In this document: positions 36,105 to 43,880 of the stretch, in pieces
How the letters are laid out: each line of letters opens with the position of its first letter
Position numbering within the stretch: position 1 is the stretch's first letter
DNA from: Yoonia ponticola
GTDB taxonomy: Bacteria; Pseudomonadota; Alphaproteobacteria; Rhodobacterales; Rhodobacteraceae
Direction: 5' to 3'
Assembly (NCBI RefSeq): GCF_014199395.1
Contig: NZ_JACIJM010000001.1
Coordinates: 124,001 to 188,000, forward strand
Length of the DNA stretch: 64,000 nt
Translations under genes and position numbers: made by a program
Notes under the pieces: generated by a model
Told to the model about the DNA's origin: nothing
Seen by the model: the letters and a program-made list of their open reading frames with translations, nothing else
Database searches by the model: none

Positions 36105-37001
36105 TTAGTCGGCTGCAAACGCCGCTACGACTTCGTCAATTGTGCCCATCATGGACTGGTAACCGCCGCCGACAAGATAAAGCCGTGCGGAATCGAGGTA
36201 AACGATGTGACCTGCTTTGCCAGCCGCAGTGCCTGCAACCAGTGGGTTATCCAAGGTTACGGCTGCCGCTTCGCCGTCTTGGCCGATTGCTGCACCGCGA
36301 TCGACGACGAAGATCCAATCAGGGTCGACGTCGGCGATGAATTCAAACGAAATGGCTTCGCCGTGCGTTTCTGCATTCAGCTCTGGGAAAGCTTCGGGCA
36401 AGCCAAGCGATGTGTGCAACCACCCAAAGCGCGAGTCGTCGCCGTAAGCGGAAACTTTGCCGCCATTGGTTAACACGATCAGCGCGTCGCCTTTTCCATC
36501 AACCGCTGTGCGGGCCGCGGCAATTGCATTGTCGAGGTCTGCGAGTAGGGCGGCTGATGCGTCTTCGCGATCAAACGCCGTGCCGTAGGCCGAAATACGT
36601 GCTTTCGCGTCGGCAAGCAGGTTGTCGCCAGAGATCGTCATGTCGATTGTCGGTGCGATCTGGGACAGCGGTTCGACCTGTGCTTGTGATCTGCCACCCG
36701 CGATGATGAAGTCGGGGGCCATGACGGCCAAAGCTTCGAAATCAGGCTCGAACAGCGTGCCGACTGTGGGCAAGCCGTCGATGACATCGGCGAGATACGC
36801 AGGCGGTGCGATTTTTGGTACGCCAGCAACGGACACGCCCAGTGCTGTCAACGTGTCGAGCGCCGCGAGATCAAATGTGACCACAGATTCGGGCGAAACA
36901 GGAACCGTCACTGGCCCGGCTGCGGTTTCTATTTCCGCTGTTTGAGCGAATGCCAATGTCGGTAAAACCGCAATGGCGAGCGTGGTTAATATGGTTTTCA
37001 T
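36105..37001 (-). CDS. Siderophore ABC transporter substrate-binding protein
   Basis: A 298-residue class III binding protein with signal peptide (residues 1-19, TLAIAVLPTLAFA). ALDTLTALGVSVAGVPK, FEALAVMAPDFIIAGGRS and a C-terminal GGGYQSMMGTIDEV segment match the FatB/CeuE-like siderophore receptors. The TLFEPDFEAL loop is part of the ligand cleft. In Gram-negatives it receives ferric-siderophore from a TonB-dependent receptor, which is not in this window. First gene of the leftward operon; a Fur-type operator was not convincingly located. Confidence 0.9.
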   Translation of the reverse strand: MKTILTTLAIAVLPTLAFAQTAEIETAAGPVTVPVSPESVVTFDLAALDTLTALGVSVAGVPKIAPPAYLADVIDGLPTVGTLFEPDFEALAVMAPDFIIAGGRSQAQVEPLSQIAPTIDMTISGDNLLADAKARISAYGTAFDREDASAALLADLDNAIAAARTAVDGKGDALIVLTNGGKVSAYGDDSRFGWLHTSLGLPEAFPELNAETHGEAISFEFIADVDPDWIFVVDRGAAIGQDGEAAAVTLDNPLVAGTAAGKAGHIVYLDSARLYLVGGGYQSMMGTIDEVVAAFAAD

Positions 37002-37102
37002 TGGATGTCCTTCAGGTGGTCTGTGCGGGTCTCAGCGCCTAGACAAAGCCGAGTGAATCTGTCAGGTACTTTCTCCGACACAAATACTCAGGAATATGTG
37101 CG

Positions 37103-37396
37103 ATGCAAGCCCCATTTTCGGACCAAGGTCGGTTCAAGACAAAAAACGCCAATCGCTACCTACAGCAGCTCTGCAAACACTTTGCGCATAAGATTGATGT
37201 TCAGTTTGATAAGACCGCAGGGACGGCGGTGTTTCCGTTCGGGCATGCCACGCTGACGGCGACTGATGCGGAGTTGATTGTCGATTTGACAGCTGACACT
37301 GCAGGCGGGATTGATCGCGGGCGTGTTGCGATCGACAGCCACCTTGAGACATTCGCGTTTCGCGAGGCGTTCAAGACGATGGATTGGCGTGGTTAA
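37103..37396 (+). CDS. DUF2218 domain protein linked to iron uptake
   Basis: A 97-residue cytosolic protein matching DUF2218: RYLQQLCKHFAHKIDV near the start, GTAVFPFGHATLTAT in the middle and a C-terminal LETFAFREAF. Family members are usually next to siderophore transport or biosynthesis genes, and some are thought to help release iron or reduce siderophores; the function is unproven. It is divergent from the siderophore importer with 101 bases between the starts, so a shared iron-responsive promoter is likely. It overlaps the convergent tetR stop by four bases. Confidence 0.8.
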   Translation: MQAPFSDQGRFKTKNANRYLQQLCKHFAHKIDVQFDKTAGTAVFPFGHATLTATDAELIVDLTADTAGGIDRGRVAIDSHLETFAFREAFKTMDWRG

Positions 37397-38004
37397 TGGC
37401 GCGCTTGGGACCGTGTCCCGAGGGTCAGCGTTTCGGCTGCCATATCTTCGGCCAAGGCGCTGATCATTTCGCGTGATGAACCGCGGTGCATTTCGACGCG
37501 CAGGGCTGTGATGTTGGCTTGGAAGCGACGCGCGAGCCGTTCCGGATCGGCGTTTTCAGGGATTTCGCCAGCATTTTGTGCCGCACGAAACACGTCCGTG
37601 ATCTCGGCGCACATCTGATCAAGGTAGTCTTTTGACGCGGATGCAATTGTTTCATCGGTTGTGTTGGTGTCAACAAGGGTCTTGGTCAACATGCAGGCTT
37701 GGCGGGCGGCATCCGACTCTGGCAGGCTTGCGAAATTAATGTAGTGGCCAGCGAGGCCCGCAAGTGGGCTGTCGGCGCTGGCGATTTGGTCGCGGAACCC
37801 TTGGCGCGATATCGCGAAGTAACGCGACATCGCTAAGAGATAGAGGTTCTGTTTGCTCTCGAATGCGGCGTAGATACTGCCCGGTTTCAAGGTTAATGCC
37901 GCTTCGAGGTCTTTCAGAGACGTCGCGTGATAGCCCTTGCCCCAAAATAGGGTCATGGCCGCATCCAGTGCGGCGTCACGATCATAATTTGCGGTGCGGG
38001 CCAT
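37393..38004 (-). CDS. TetR-family transcriptional regulator
   Basis: A 203-residue regulator with an N-terminal HTH (TSLKDLEAALTLKPGSIYAAFESKQNLYLLAM, residues about 28-60, quoted in part) and a C-terminal helical ligand domain of the TetR_C type (ACMLTKTLVDTNT). The PGSIYAAF segment is typical of TetR proteins that control electrophile- or acrylate-responsive genes. It is the last gene of the AhpD/FrnE/TetR operon, three bases behind the FrnE-like gene, and probably binds the long palindromes upstream of that operon. Confidence 0.88.
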   Translation of the reverse strand: MARTANYDRDAALDAAMTLFWGKGYHATSLKDLEAALTLKPGSIYAAFESKQNLYLLAMSRYFAISRQGFRDQIASADSPLAGLAGHYINFASLPESDAARQACMLTKTLVDTNTTDETIASASKDYLDQMCAEITDVFRAAQNAGEIPENADPERLARRFQANITALRVEMHRGSSREMISALAEDMAAETLTLGTRSQARH

Positions 38005-38007
38005 GGC

Positions 38008-38652
38008 TTATTCTTTCAACTCGGCAAGCTGCGTCAAAATGCTTTTGTAATTGTCTACGCCTTGGGCGCCGGTCACAAGGTGCTGACGGTCGAAAACAAC
38101 CGCTGGAACACCGCTGATGCCCTGTTGCTGCCAAAACTGTTCGCCTTTGCGAACCTCGTCGGCGTAGCGTTGGTCATCCAATACAGCGGCGGCTTCGTCT
38201 CGGTCCAGCCCGATTTCGGCGGCGATATCGGCAAGCACGGTGTCATCCGACAGGTTGCGACGGTTGGTGAAATGCGCGGTGAACAGCGCCATTTTCAGAT
38301 CGTGTTTGCGACCTTGGGTGTCTGCCCAAGCCAGCAACTGGTGCGTATTGAATGTGTTGTGCATCCGCGATTCGTCGGTCCACTGAAAATCAAATCCCAG
38401 ATCGTCGCCAAGTGCGGCCATTTGCGCACGGCTTTCCAGTGATTGCTCGCGTGTAGAGCCGTACTTTTCCGAGATATGTTCGAACATGTCTTGGCCTTCG
38501 AGAGGCATCTGCGGGTTCAACTCGAACGGGTGCCAGTGAATTTCATGGTCGGTGCCTGACGCTTCAAGTGCCTGCTCAAGTTGGCGGTATCCGATGATAC
38601 ACCAAGGGCACATGACGTCAGAGATAATGTCGATACGAAGCGGCTTGGTCAT
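38008..38652 (-). CDS. DsbA-family oxidoreductase (FrnE-like)
   Basis: A 214-residue thioredoxin-fold protein with no signal peptide. IDIISDVMCPWCIIGYRQL carries a CPWC active site at the N-terminus, a helical insertion follows, and the cis-Pro appears in ISGVPAVVFDR. GAQGVDNYKSIL closes the fold. FrnE-type proteins are cytosolic disulfide oxidoreductases or isomerases linked to oxidative and electrophile stress. ATG 38652 is preferred to a longer frame from 38790. It sits between the AhpD-like gene and tetR. Confidence 0.9.
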   Translation of the reverse strand: MTKPLRIDIISDVMCPWCIIGYRQLEQALEASGTDHEIHWHPFELNPQMPLEGQDMFEHISEKYGSTREQSLESRAQMAALGDDLGFDFQWTDESRMHNTFNTHQLLAWADTQGRKHDLKMALFTAHFTNRRNLSDDTVLADIAAEIGLDRDEAAAVLDDQRYADEVRKGEQFWQQQGISGVPAVVFDRQHLVTGAQGVDNYKSILTQLAELKE

Positions 38653-38731
38653 GTCATTTCCTTCATGCAGGGGCGCTGGTCGGTCAGTGGGGGATGGTCT
38701 GGCGCGATACGCCAGACCAATACGTGAGTGG

Positions 38732-39301
38732 TTATTCGGCCGCAACGTTGCCGGATTTTTCCCAAGCGAACTTTTGGAACACTTGGTCAACTGGAGTCTT
38801 TGCGAAGTGGTTCGTGTAGTTCGACATCAGTTTTTGAGCCGCGCCCAAGATGATTTCGAGGATGTTGGTTTCGGTGAAACCCGCGTCCAAGAATGCCTGT
38901 GTGTCTGCGTCAGCGACGAAACCACGGTCGCGGAGCATCGCGAGTGTGAATGTGCGCAGTGCTTCGAGTTTCGCTGTCGGCAGTGGTGTTTCATCGCGCA
39001 AAGCGTCGGTGATTGCGTCGTCGACCTTCATCATTTTAGCGATGCCTGTGTGTGCTGGCACACAGTAATGGCAGCTGTTTTCGACGTTGATCGCCTGCCA
39101 TACAACAGTTTTTTCTTCGTCTGTCAGGCTTGTCGCCATGAACTGCTGGTGAGCAAAGTTATACGCTGCAAGCAAAGGTGGCGCGTCTGCCATTGTGCCG
39201 TGCAGGCCAGGAATACGGCCATTGTTTTTCAAAGATGTTTCCAAAAGCGGCTTGGCGGCTTCTGGTGCGGATTCGATCGTGTGGATTTTAAAGTCAGTCA
39301 T
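38732..39301 (-). CDS. Carboxymuconolactone decarboxylase/AhpD-like protein
   Basis: A 189-residue helical protein of the CMD/AhpD superfamily. The redox motif CHYC within VENSCHYCVPAHTG, preceded by the family Glu (NVE) and followed by His, matches alkylhydroperoxidase-type members. The C-terminal half repeats a helical hairpin (FTLAMLRDRGFV..LEIILGAAQKLMSNYTNHFAKT). It is probably a peroxidase or thiol-linked detoxification enzyme. AAAGGA precedes ATG 39301. Two very long perfect inverted repeats lie directly upstream. First gene of the operon with the FrnE-like protein and TetR. Confidence 0.85.
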   Translation of the reverse strand: MTDFKIHTIESAPEAAKPLLETSLKNNGRIPGLHGTMADAPPLLAAYNFAHQQFMATSLTDEEKTVVWQAINVENSCHYCVPAHTGIAKMMKVDDAITDALRDETPLPTAKLEALRTFTLAMLRDRGFVADADTQAFLDAGFTETNILEIILGAAQKLMSNYTNHFAKTPVDQVFQKFAWEKSGNVAAE

Positions 39302-39314
39302 GGCGCGTCCTTTG

Positions 39315-39355
39315 ATGCGTAGTTCTGTGGTGTCTATGCACACAGAACTACGCAT
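39315..39355. repeat. Perfect 15-bp inverted repeat next to the AhpD-like gene
   Basis: ATGCGTAGTTCTGTG (39315-39329) and CACAGAACTACGCAT (39341-39355) are perfect reverse complements around an 11-base spacer. On the minus strand it lies 14 bases before the ATG, just upstream of the ribosome-binding site, so it could be an operator or a translation-blocking hairpin. Confidence 0.8.
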
Positions 39356-39357
39356 TG

Positions 39358-39398
39358 TTGAGTGATTGCTCAAGTGTTAATTTTGAGCAATCACTCAA
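39358..39398. promoter_or_regulatory. Perfect 16-bp inverted repeat, probable paired TetR operator
   Basis: TTGAGTGATTGCTCAA (39358-39373) and TTGAGCAATCACTCAA (39383-39398) are perfect reverse complements with a 9-base spacer. Each arm is itself a quasi-palindrome (TTGAG-N6-CTCAA), so the element looks like two TetR-type sites 25 bases apart. It also lies between the end of the RND gene and the AhpD-like gene, so a terminator role is not excluded, but no T-tract follows. Confidence 0.6.
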
Positions 39399-39416
39399 AC
39401 GTGAGGGCGTGTCAGA

Positions 39417-42400
39417 TTATGCGTCGGCTGTCGCATCCGATTCTTGGCGCAGTCGTTTCGCCGCAGACCCCGGTGCCGCACCCCAGACCGCGATCCAGCG
39501 ATAGAAGATCGGCGTCAGGAACAGCGTGAACACGGTCGCAAAGCCTAGGCCGCCGACGATCACCCAGCCAACGGCGATCCGTGCTTCGGCACCTGCGCCA
39601 GAGGTCAGGATCAAGGGTAGGCCGCCGAACACGGTGGACACCATCGTCATCATCACAGGCCGGATACGCAGGCGCAGGGCATTCCGGATCGCGCTGTCGA
39701 TGTCTTCGCCGGCTTCACGCAGTTGGTTGGCAAACTCGACGATCAGGATGCCGTTCTTGGCCATAACGCCGATCAACATCACAAGCCCGATCTGGCTGTA
39801 ATAGTTCAGCGACCCGCCCGTTAGTGAAATCGCGAGCAAGGCAGCCGCGAGACCGAACGGCACCGTCAACATGATGACAACCGCACTGGCAAAGCTTTCG
39901 AATTGCGCGGCGAGAACCAGTAGGACAACGATTAGCGCCACGCCAAAGACCATGTACATACCAGCGGCGGTATCATCGAGCGTCGCCGCCTCGCCTGTGA
40001 ACGTGATTGCCATGCCGTCGGGCAGGACGTCATCCGCAATAACGAGCAGTTGTTTCATAGCCGTGGACAGGTCCACGTTTTCGCCGAGGTTTGCCTGCAA
40101 GGACACGGCAAGCGAGCCGGCCAAGCGTTGGATTTGCGCATCGCTCACAACAGTTTGCAGCGAGGCTACGGCGGATAGTGGCACATAAGCACCGTTATCA
40201 AGGCGGATCGACATGGATTCGATGTCGGATGGATCGTCGATAGGCGGGCCGCCGGGCACGACATTAACGTCGACTTCGGTGTCATTGTTGAACACGGTCA
40301 CAGCCACGTCGCCTTGCACCAAGGCACGCACGAGGCTGGTAACTTCGGCGCTATTCAGACCCATGGTGCCTGCGGCGGTGTCATCGACGGTGACTTCCAA
40401 TTGCGCGTCGACGCTATCGCTGGACAGTTGTGGGTTCACGAAAGTGCTGTCTTGCGCCATCGCCGAAACCAAGCTGTCAGCCGCTGCGGTCATATCCGCG
40501 ATGTTGTTACCAGTGACCGCGAAGCCAAGCCCGCTGCCGCCGCCACGGATGTTCAGACTGTTGGTGGACCGTGCGCTGACCTGCACACCCGGCACGGACG
40601 AAAGCCTGCCGCTGATCTTGCTGATAAGTTCTTGTTGCGTGAAGTCGCGGTCGGCCCAGTCCGGAAGGCGGACGACGATAAACGCGCTGGTCCCGCCGCC
40701 GACGCCGATGATGCTTTGAACCGCAGCAATTTCGCCGCTTGCAAGGTAAGGGGCAAGGATTTCTTCGACTTGAATGACTTGGGTGTCCAAGTAATCGACC
40801 GTCGTATCAGACGCACCACGCGCCTGAACAAGGAAAAAGCCGCGATCCTCTGTCGGGGTGACGGTTGATGGCAAGGTCGCAGCCGCGCCGATCGCGATCA
40901 TGGCAAAGCCCAGCGCCACAGCCAGCACGATGATTGGCGTCCGGATTGCGTAATCCATGACCGCGTCAAAGCTGCGTGAAAGGCGGCTTGGTTTAGGTGT
41001 CGTCGCGTCGGCCTGCGTTTTGCCCGGATCGAGTAGGGCCGCCAAGACAGGTGCCAGCGTCAAAGCCGTAATCGATGACAAGGTCACAGCAAAGGCGAGC
41101 ACGAAGCCAAATTCAGAGAACACACCGCCAGCTTGTCCGGGAAGGAACGAAATAGGGATGAATACCGCAGCAAGCGTTGCGGTGGTCGAAATTACGGCGA
41201 AGAACACTTCGTTCGTGCCAGCTGCAGCAGCCGCATAGGCGCCCATGCCGGATTTACGTTTCCGCACGATGTTTTCAATAACCACGATAGCGTCATCCAC
41301 GACCATGCCTGTCGCCAAAACCAAGGCCAAAAGGCTGATTGTGTTGACGGAAAATCCAGTCAGCCAGATCGCGGCGAGCGTGCCGATTAGCGCCACGGGA
41401 ATGGTTATAGCTGGGATCAACGTAGCACGCGGTGAGCGGAGGAACAGGAAAATCACGGCCACAACGATGACAGTTGCAAGAAGAATGGATTTCACCACCT
41501 CGTTGATTGATCCTTCGATGAAAATCCCATCGTCGGAGGTCACGAGCAACTGCACATTATAGGGCAGTGCGGCGCGCAGTTCTTCAACGGCCACACCAAC
41601 GTCGCGCGAGATTTCCAGCGTATTGCCGACGGATTGCCGTGTGATATCAAGCCCAACCGCTGTTTCGCCGTTAACGCGAGCGTAGACGCTGCTGTCCTCG
41701 GGGATCAACTGGACAAAAGCGACATCGGCCACTTGGGTGGTGTCGTTGATCGGTAGGTCGTTGATTGTGGCAACTGTGACCTCTTCGTTGCCAACGCGCA
41801 GTGCAAGCGTTTGCGACGCGCTTTCCAGAGAGCCCAAGGCGGTATCGTCACGCAGTTGTGCCAGTGCAGTGGACACGTCAAAAATCGTGAGACCACGGCT
41901 GAGGAGGGACGGCATATTCAACGACACGCGGAATTCGTTCGCGCGATTGCCGCGCACAGTAACCTCGGCGATGCCGTCGATCAGTGAAAGGCGTTCGTAC
42001 ACCGCACCTTCGGCGATCTGCGTCAACTCGTCAAAGCTGGCGTCGCCCAATAGCGCGAGGCGGATAATCGCGTCGGAGTTGCTGTCGCTTTTGGTGACGC
42101 TGGGATCGTCCACGTCATCGGGCAGAGAGCGCAGCGTGTTTGATACGATCTCGCGGGCTTCGTTTGCAGCGACGTCAACGTCGGTCCCATCGGACAGGTC
42201 GATCGTGATGCGGCTGGAGCCGGTGCTGGAGGTCGATTCAATGTAGGACATGCCTTCCAACGCGCTGAGCGCGTCTTCGAGAACTTGGGTGACTTCACTA
42301 TCGACTGTGGTTGCCACGGCACCATCATAGTTGGTGCGCACGGACAGGACGGGACGGTCGACGTCTGGCATTTCGCGAATATCGACGCTGGACAACGCAG

Positions 42401-42506
42401 CGAGGCCCGCAATGATAATCAGAAGGTTCAGGACAATCCCAAGGATCGGACGCGCGACAAAAATGTCAGCGAATCCGGCTTTGTGGGCGCGTTTCTCGAT
42501 GCTCAT
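39417..42506 (-). CDS. RND efflux pump, inner-membrane transporter (HAE1 family)
   Basis: A 1029-residue proton-driven exporter. The N-terminal helix FVARPILGIVLNLLIIIAGLAAL is followed by the porter domain, and helices 2-6 include the proton-relay GMVVDDAIVVIENI with paired Asp. The second half repeats the architecture (VMLIGVMAKNGILIVEFANQ and a conserved Lys/Thr region). Length and order match MdtB/MexF-like proteins that export hydrophobic compounds. The gene overlaps its adaptor partner by four bases. No outer-membrane TolC-type factor is encoded beside it. Confidence 0.95.
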   Translation of the reverse strand: MSIEKRAHKAGFADIFVARPILGIVLNLLIIIAGLAALSSVDIREMPDVDRPVLSVRTNYDGAVATTVDSEVTQVLEDALSALEGMSYIESTSSTGSSRITIDLSDGTDVDVAANEAREIVSNTLRSLPDDVDDPSVTKSDSNSDAIIRLALLGDASFDELTQIAEGAVYERLSLIDGIAEVTVRGNRANEFRVSLNMPSLLSRGLTIFDVSTALAQLRDDTALGSLESASQTLALRVGNEEVTVATINDLPINDTTQVADVAFVQLIPEDSSVYARVNGETAVGLDITRQSVGNTLEISRDVGVAVEELRAALPYNVQLLVTSDDGIFIEGSINEVVKSILLATVIVVAVIFLFLRSPRATLIPAITIPVALIGTLAAIWLTGFSVNTISLLALVLATGMVVDDAIVVIENIVRKRKSGMGAYAAAAAGTNEVFFAVISTTATLAAVFIPISFLPGQAGGVFSEFGFVLAFAVTLSSITALTLAPVLAALLDPGKTQADATTPKPSRLSRSFDAVMDYAIRTPIIVLAVALGFAMIAIGAAATLPSTVTPTEDRGFFLVQARGASDTTVDYLDTQVIQVEEILAPYLASGEIAAVQSIIGVGGGTSAFIVVRLPDWADRDFTQQELISKISGRLSSVPGVQVSARSTNSLNIRGGGSGLGFAVTGNNIADMTAAADSLVSAMAQDSTFVNPQLSSDSVDAQLEVTVDDTAAGTMGLNSAEVTSLVRALVQGDVAVTVFNNDTEVDVNVVPGGPPIDDPSDIESMSIRLDNGAYVPLSAVASLQTVVSDAQIQRLAGSLAVSLQANLGENVDLSTAMKQLLVIADDVLPDGMAITFTGEAATLDDTAAGMYMVFGVALIVVLLVLAAQFESFASAVVIMLTVPFGLAAALLAISLTGGSLNYYSQIGLVMLIGVMAKNGILIVEFANQLREAGEDIDSAIRNALRLRIRPVMMTMVSTVFGGLPLILTSGAGAEARIAVGWVIVGGLGFATVFTLFLTPIFYRWIAVWGAAPGSAAKRLRQESDATADA

Positions 42507-43636
42507 GCGCCTTCTTCCACTCGTGTGCGGGCTGGGGCGACTTCGGCGCCTTCGCGAAGTTTCGCAGCCCCTTCGGTGACGATTCCCGCCCCAATCGGCG
42601 CTTCGGTTTCGATCCAGACCCGATCCGCATCACGGTAGCGAATGGTGGCCGCAACGCGCACGGCCTTGCCGTCTTGCGACATCCAGATGCCAGCGCCCGT
42701 GCGGTCCCAAGTGACCGCAGTCGCGGGGACGACGGGTAGGGGATCTGTTTCGTCGATCATGCGGGTGGCGAGGGTCATGCCGGACAATAGCAAACCTTCG
42801 GAATTGTCGATTTCGGCTTGTACGGTCACGCTACGTGTCACGCTGTCGAGGCGGCTGTCAAAGGCGGTGATGCTGCCCTCGAACACGCGGCCCGTATAGG
42901 TTGGGGTGGACACGGACACGGGCTTGCCTTCGGCCAAAAGCCCGACAGAGCGTTCGGGGACTTCGAATTCTGCAAAAATTGTGGTGGTGTCATCGACAGT
43001 GACGATGGTCTGACCCGCTGTCAGGCGGTCGCCGACGTTCACTTCACTGAGGCCAAGACGTCCGGAAATCGGCGCGACGACTGTGCGGTTTTCAAGGTCG
43101 AGTTCGGCCAATCCGACGTTGGCTTCGGCCAAGCGCAGGGCAACTGCGGCTTCGGACAGCGCAACGTCAGTGACCACAGAACTGCCGTTTGTGTGCAGCC
43201 CTTCGTAGCGGGTGACGGTGGCTTGTGCCTGATCGCGCTCGGCTTGTGCGATTTCCAGTGACAGGCGCTCGGTCCGATCATCGAGGCGCAAAATTACATC
43301 GCCTTTTTCGACCAAGGCATTGGCACGTAACGCTGTTTCGACAACTTCGCCCGCTTCGGTTGCGACAACATCGGCGCGGAATAGCGAAATAGCGCTACCA
43401 ACCGTGCGCAGGGTCAGCGTGTAGCTGTGTTCCTCAAGTGGGGATAGCACGACAGTTGTTGCCCGGCTTTGTCCGCGTCCGCCGCCGCCTTGACCGCCAC
43501 GCGGGGTGGCTTCTGCTTCTTGCGGCTGCTCGGTGCTGCCTAAAAGCTGCGAAACCTGGTCCGGAACGCCGAACGCGATACTATAAGCCCCTGCCAGAAC
43601 GGCCGCTGAAAGAAGTGTCACAAAAAAATGTTTCAA
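42503..43636 (-). CDS. RND efflux pump, periplasmic adaptor subunit
   Basis: A 377-residue membrane-fusion protein. The N-terminal membrane anchor or signal segment (FVTLLSAAVLAGAYSIAFG) is followed by a Gly/Arg-rich linker (GGQGGGGRGQSR). Then come the lipoyl half-motifs (VETALRANALVEKGDVILRLDD and VVAPISGRLGLSEVNVGDRLTAGQ) flanking an alpha-hairpin (RLSLEIAQAERDQAQATVTRYE) and a beta-barrel with a membrane-proximal domain (GMTLATRMIDE). First gene of the pump operon. It links the transporter to an outer-membrane channel encoded elsewhere. Confidence 0.92.
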   Translation of the reverse strand: MKHFFVTLLSAAVLAGAYSIAFGVPDQVSQLLGSTEQPQEAEATPRGGQGGGGRGQSRATTVVLSPLEEHSYTLTLRTVGSAISLFRADVVATEAGEVVETALRANALVEKGDVILRLDDRTERLSLEIAQAERDQAQATVTRYEGLHTNGSSVVTDVALSEAAVALRLAEANVGLAELDLENRTVVAPISGRLGLSEVNVGDRLTAGQTIVTVDDTTTIFAEFEVPERSVGLLAEGKPVSVSTPTYTGRVFEGSITAFDSRLDSVTRSVTVQAEIDNSEGLLLSGMTLATRMIDETDPLPVVPATAVTWDRTGAGIWMSQDGKAVRVAATIRYRDADRVWIETEAPIGAGIVTEGAAKLREGAEVAPARTRVEEGA

Positions 43637-43880
43637 AGTTTTGGCCGTCCCTAAATCCGTTTCGTCTGCAATGACGCAGCAATCACCGGCACAGCCAATC
43701 CAAACCGATCATCGGGTGGGTCCGGCTGCGCGTCTATGATCTTACGTAGCACCAAATATTTTCCGTCGAAAGAAAATCGCGGGGACATCACTATTTTGTG
43801 CCAACGGGCGATTTAAAGTGTGGCGGGCAGGTTAAAACGCTGTGCGGAATGCTGTTTTGGAAGGCGGAAAGGGGATTGGT

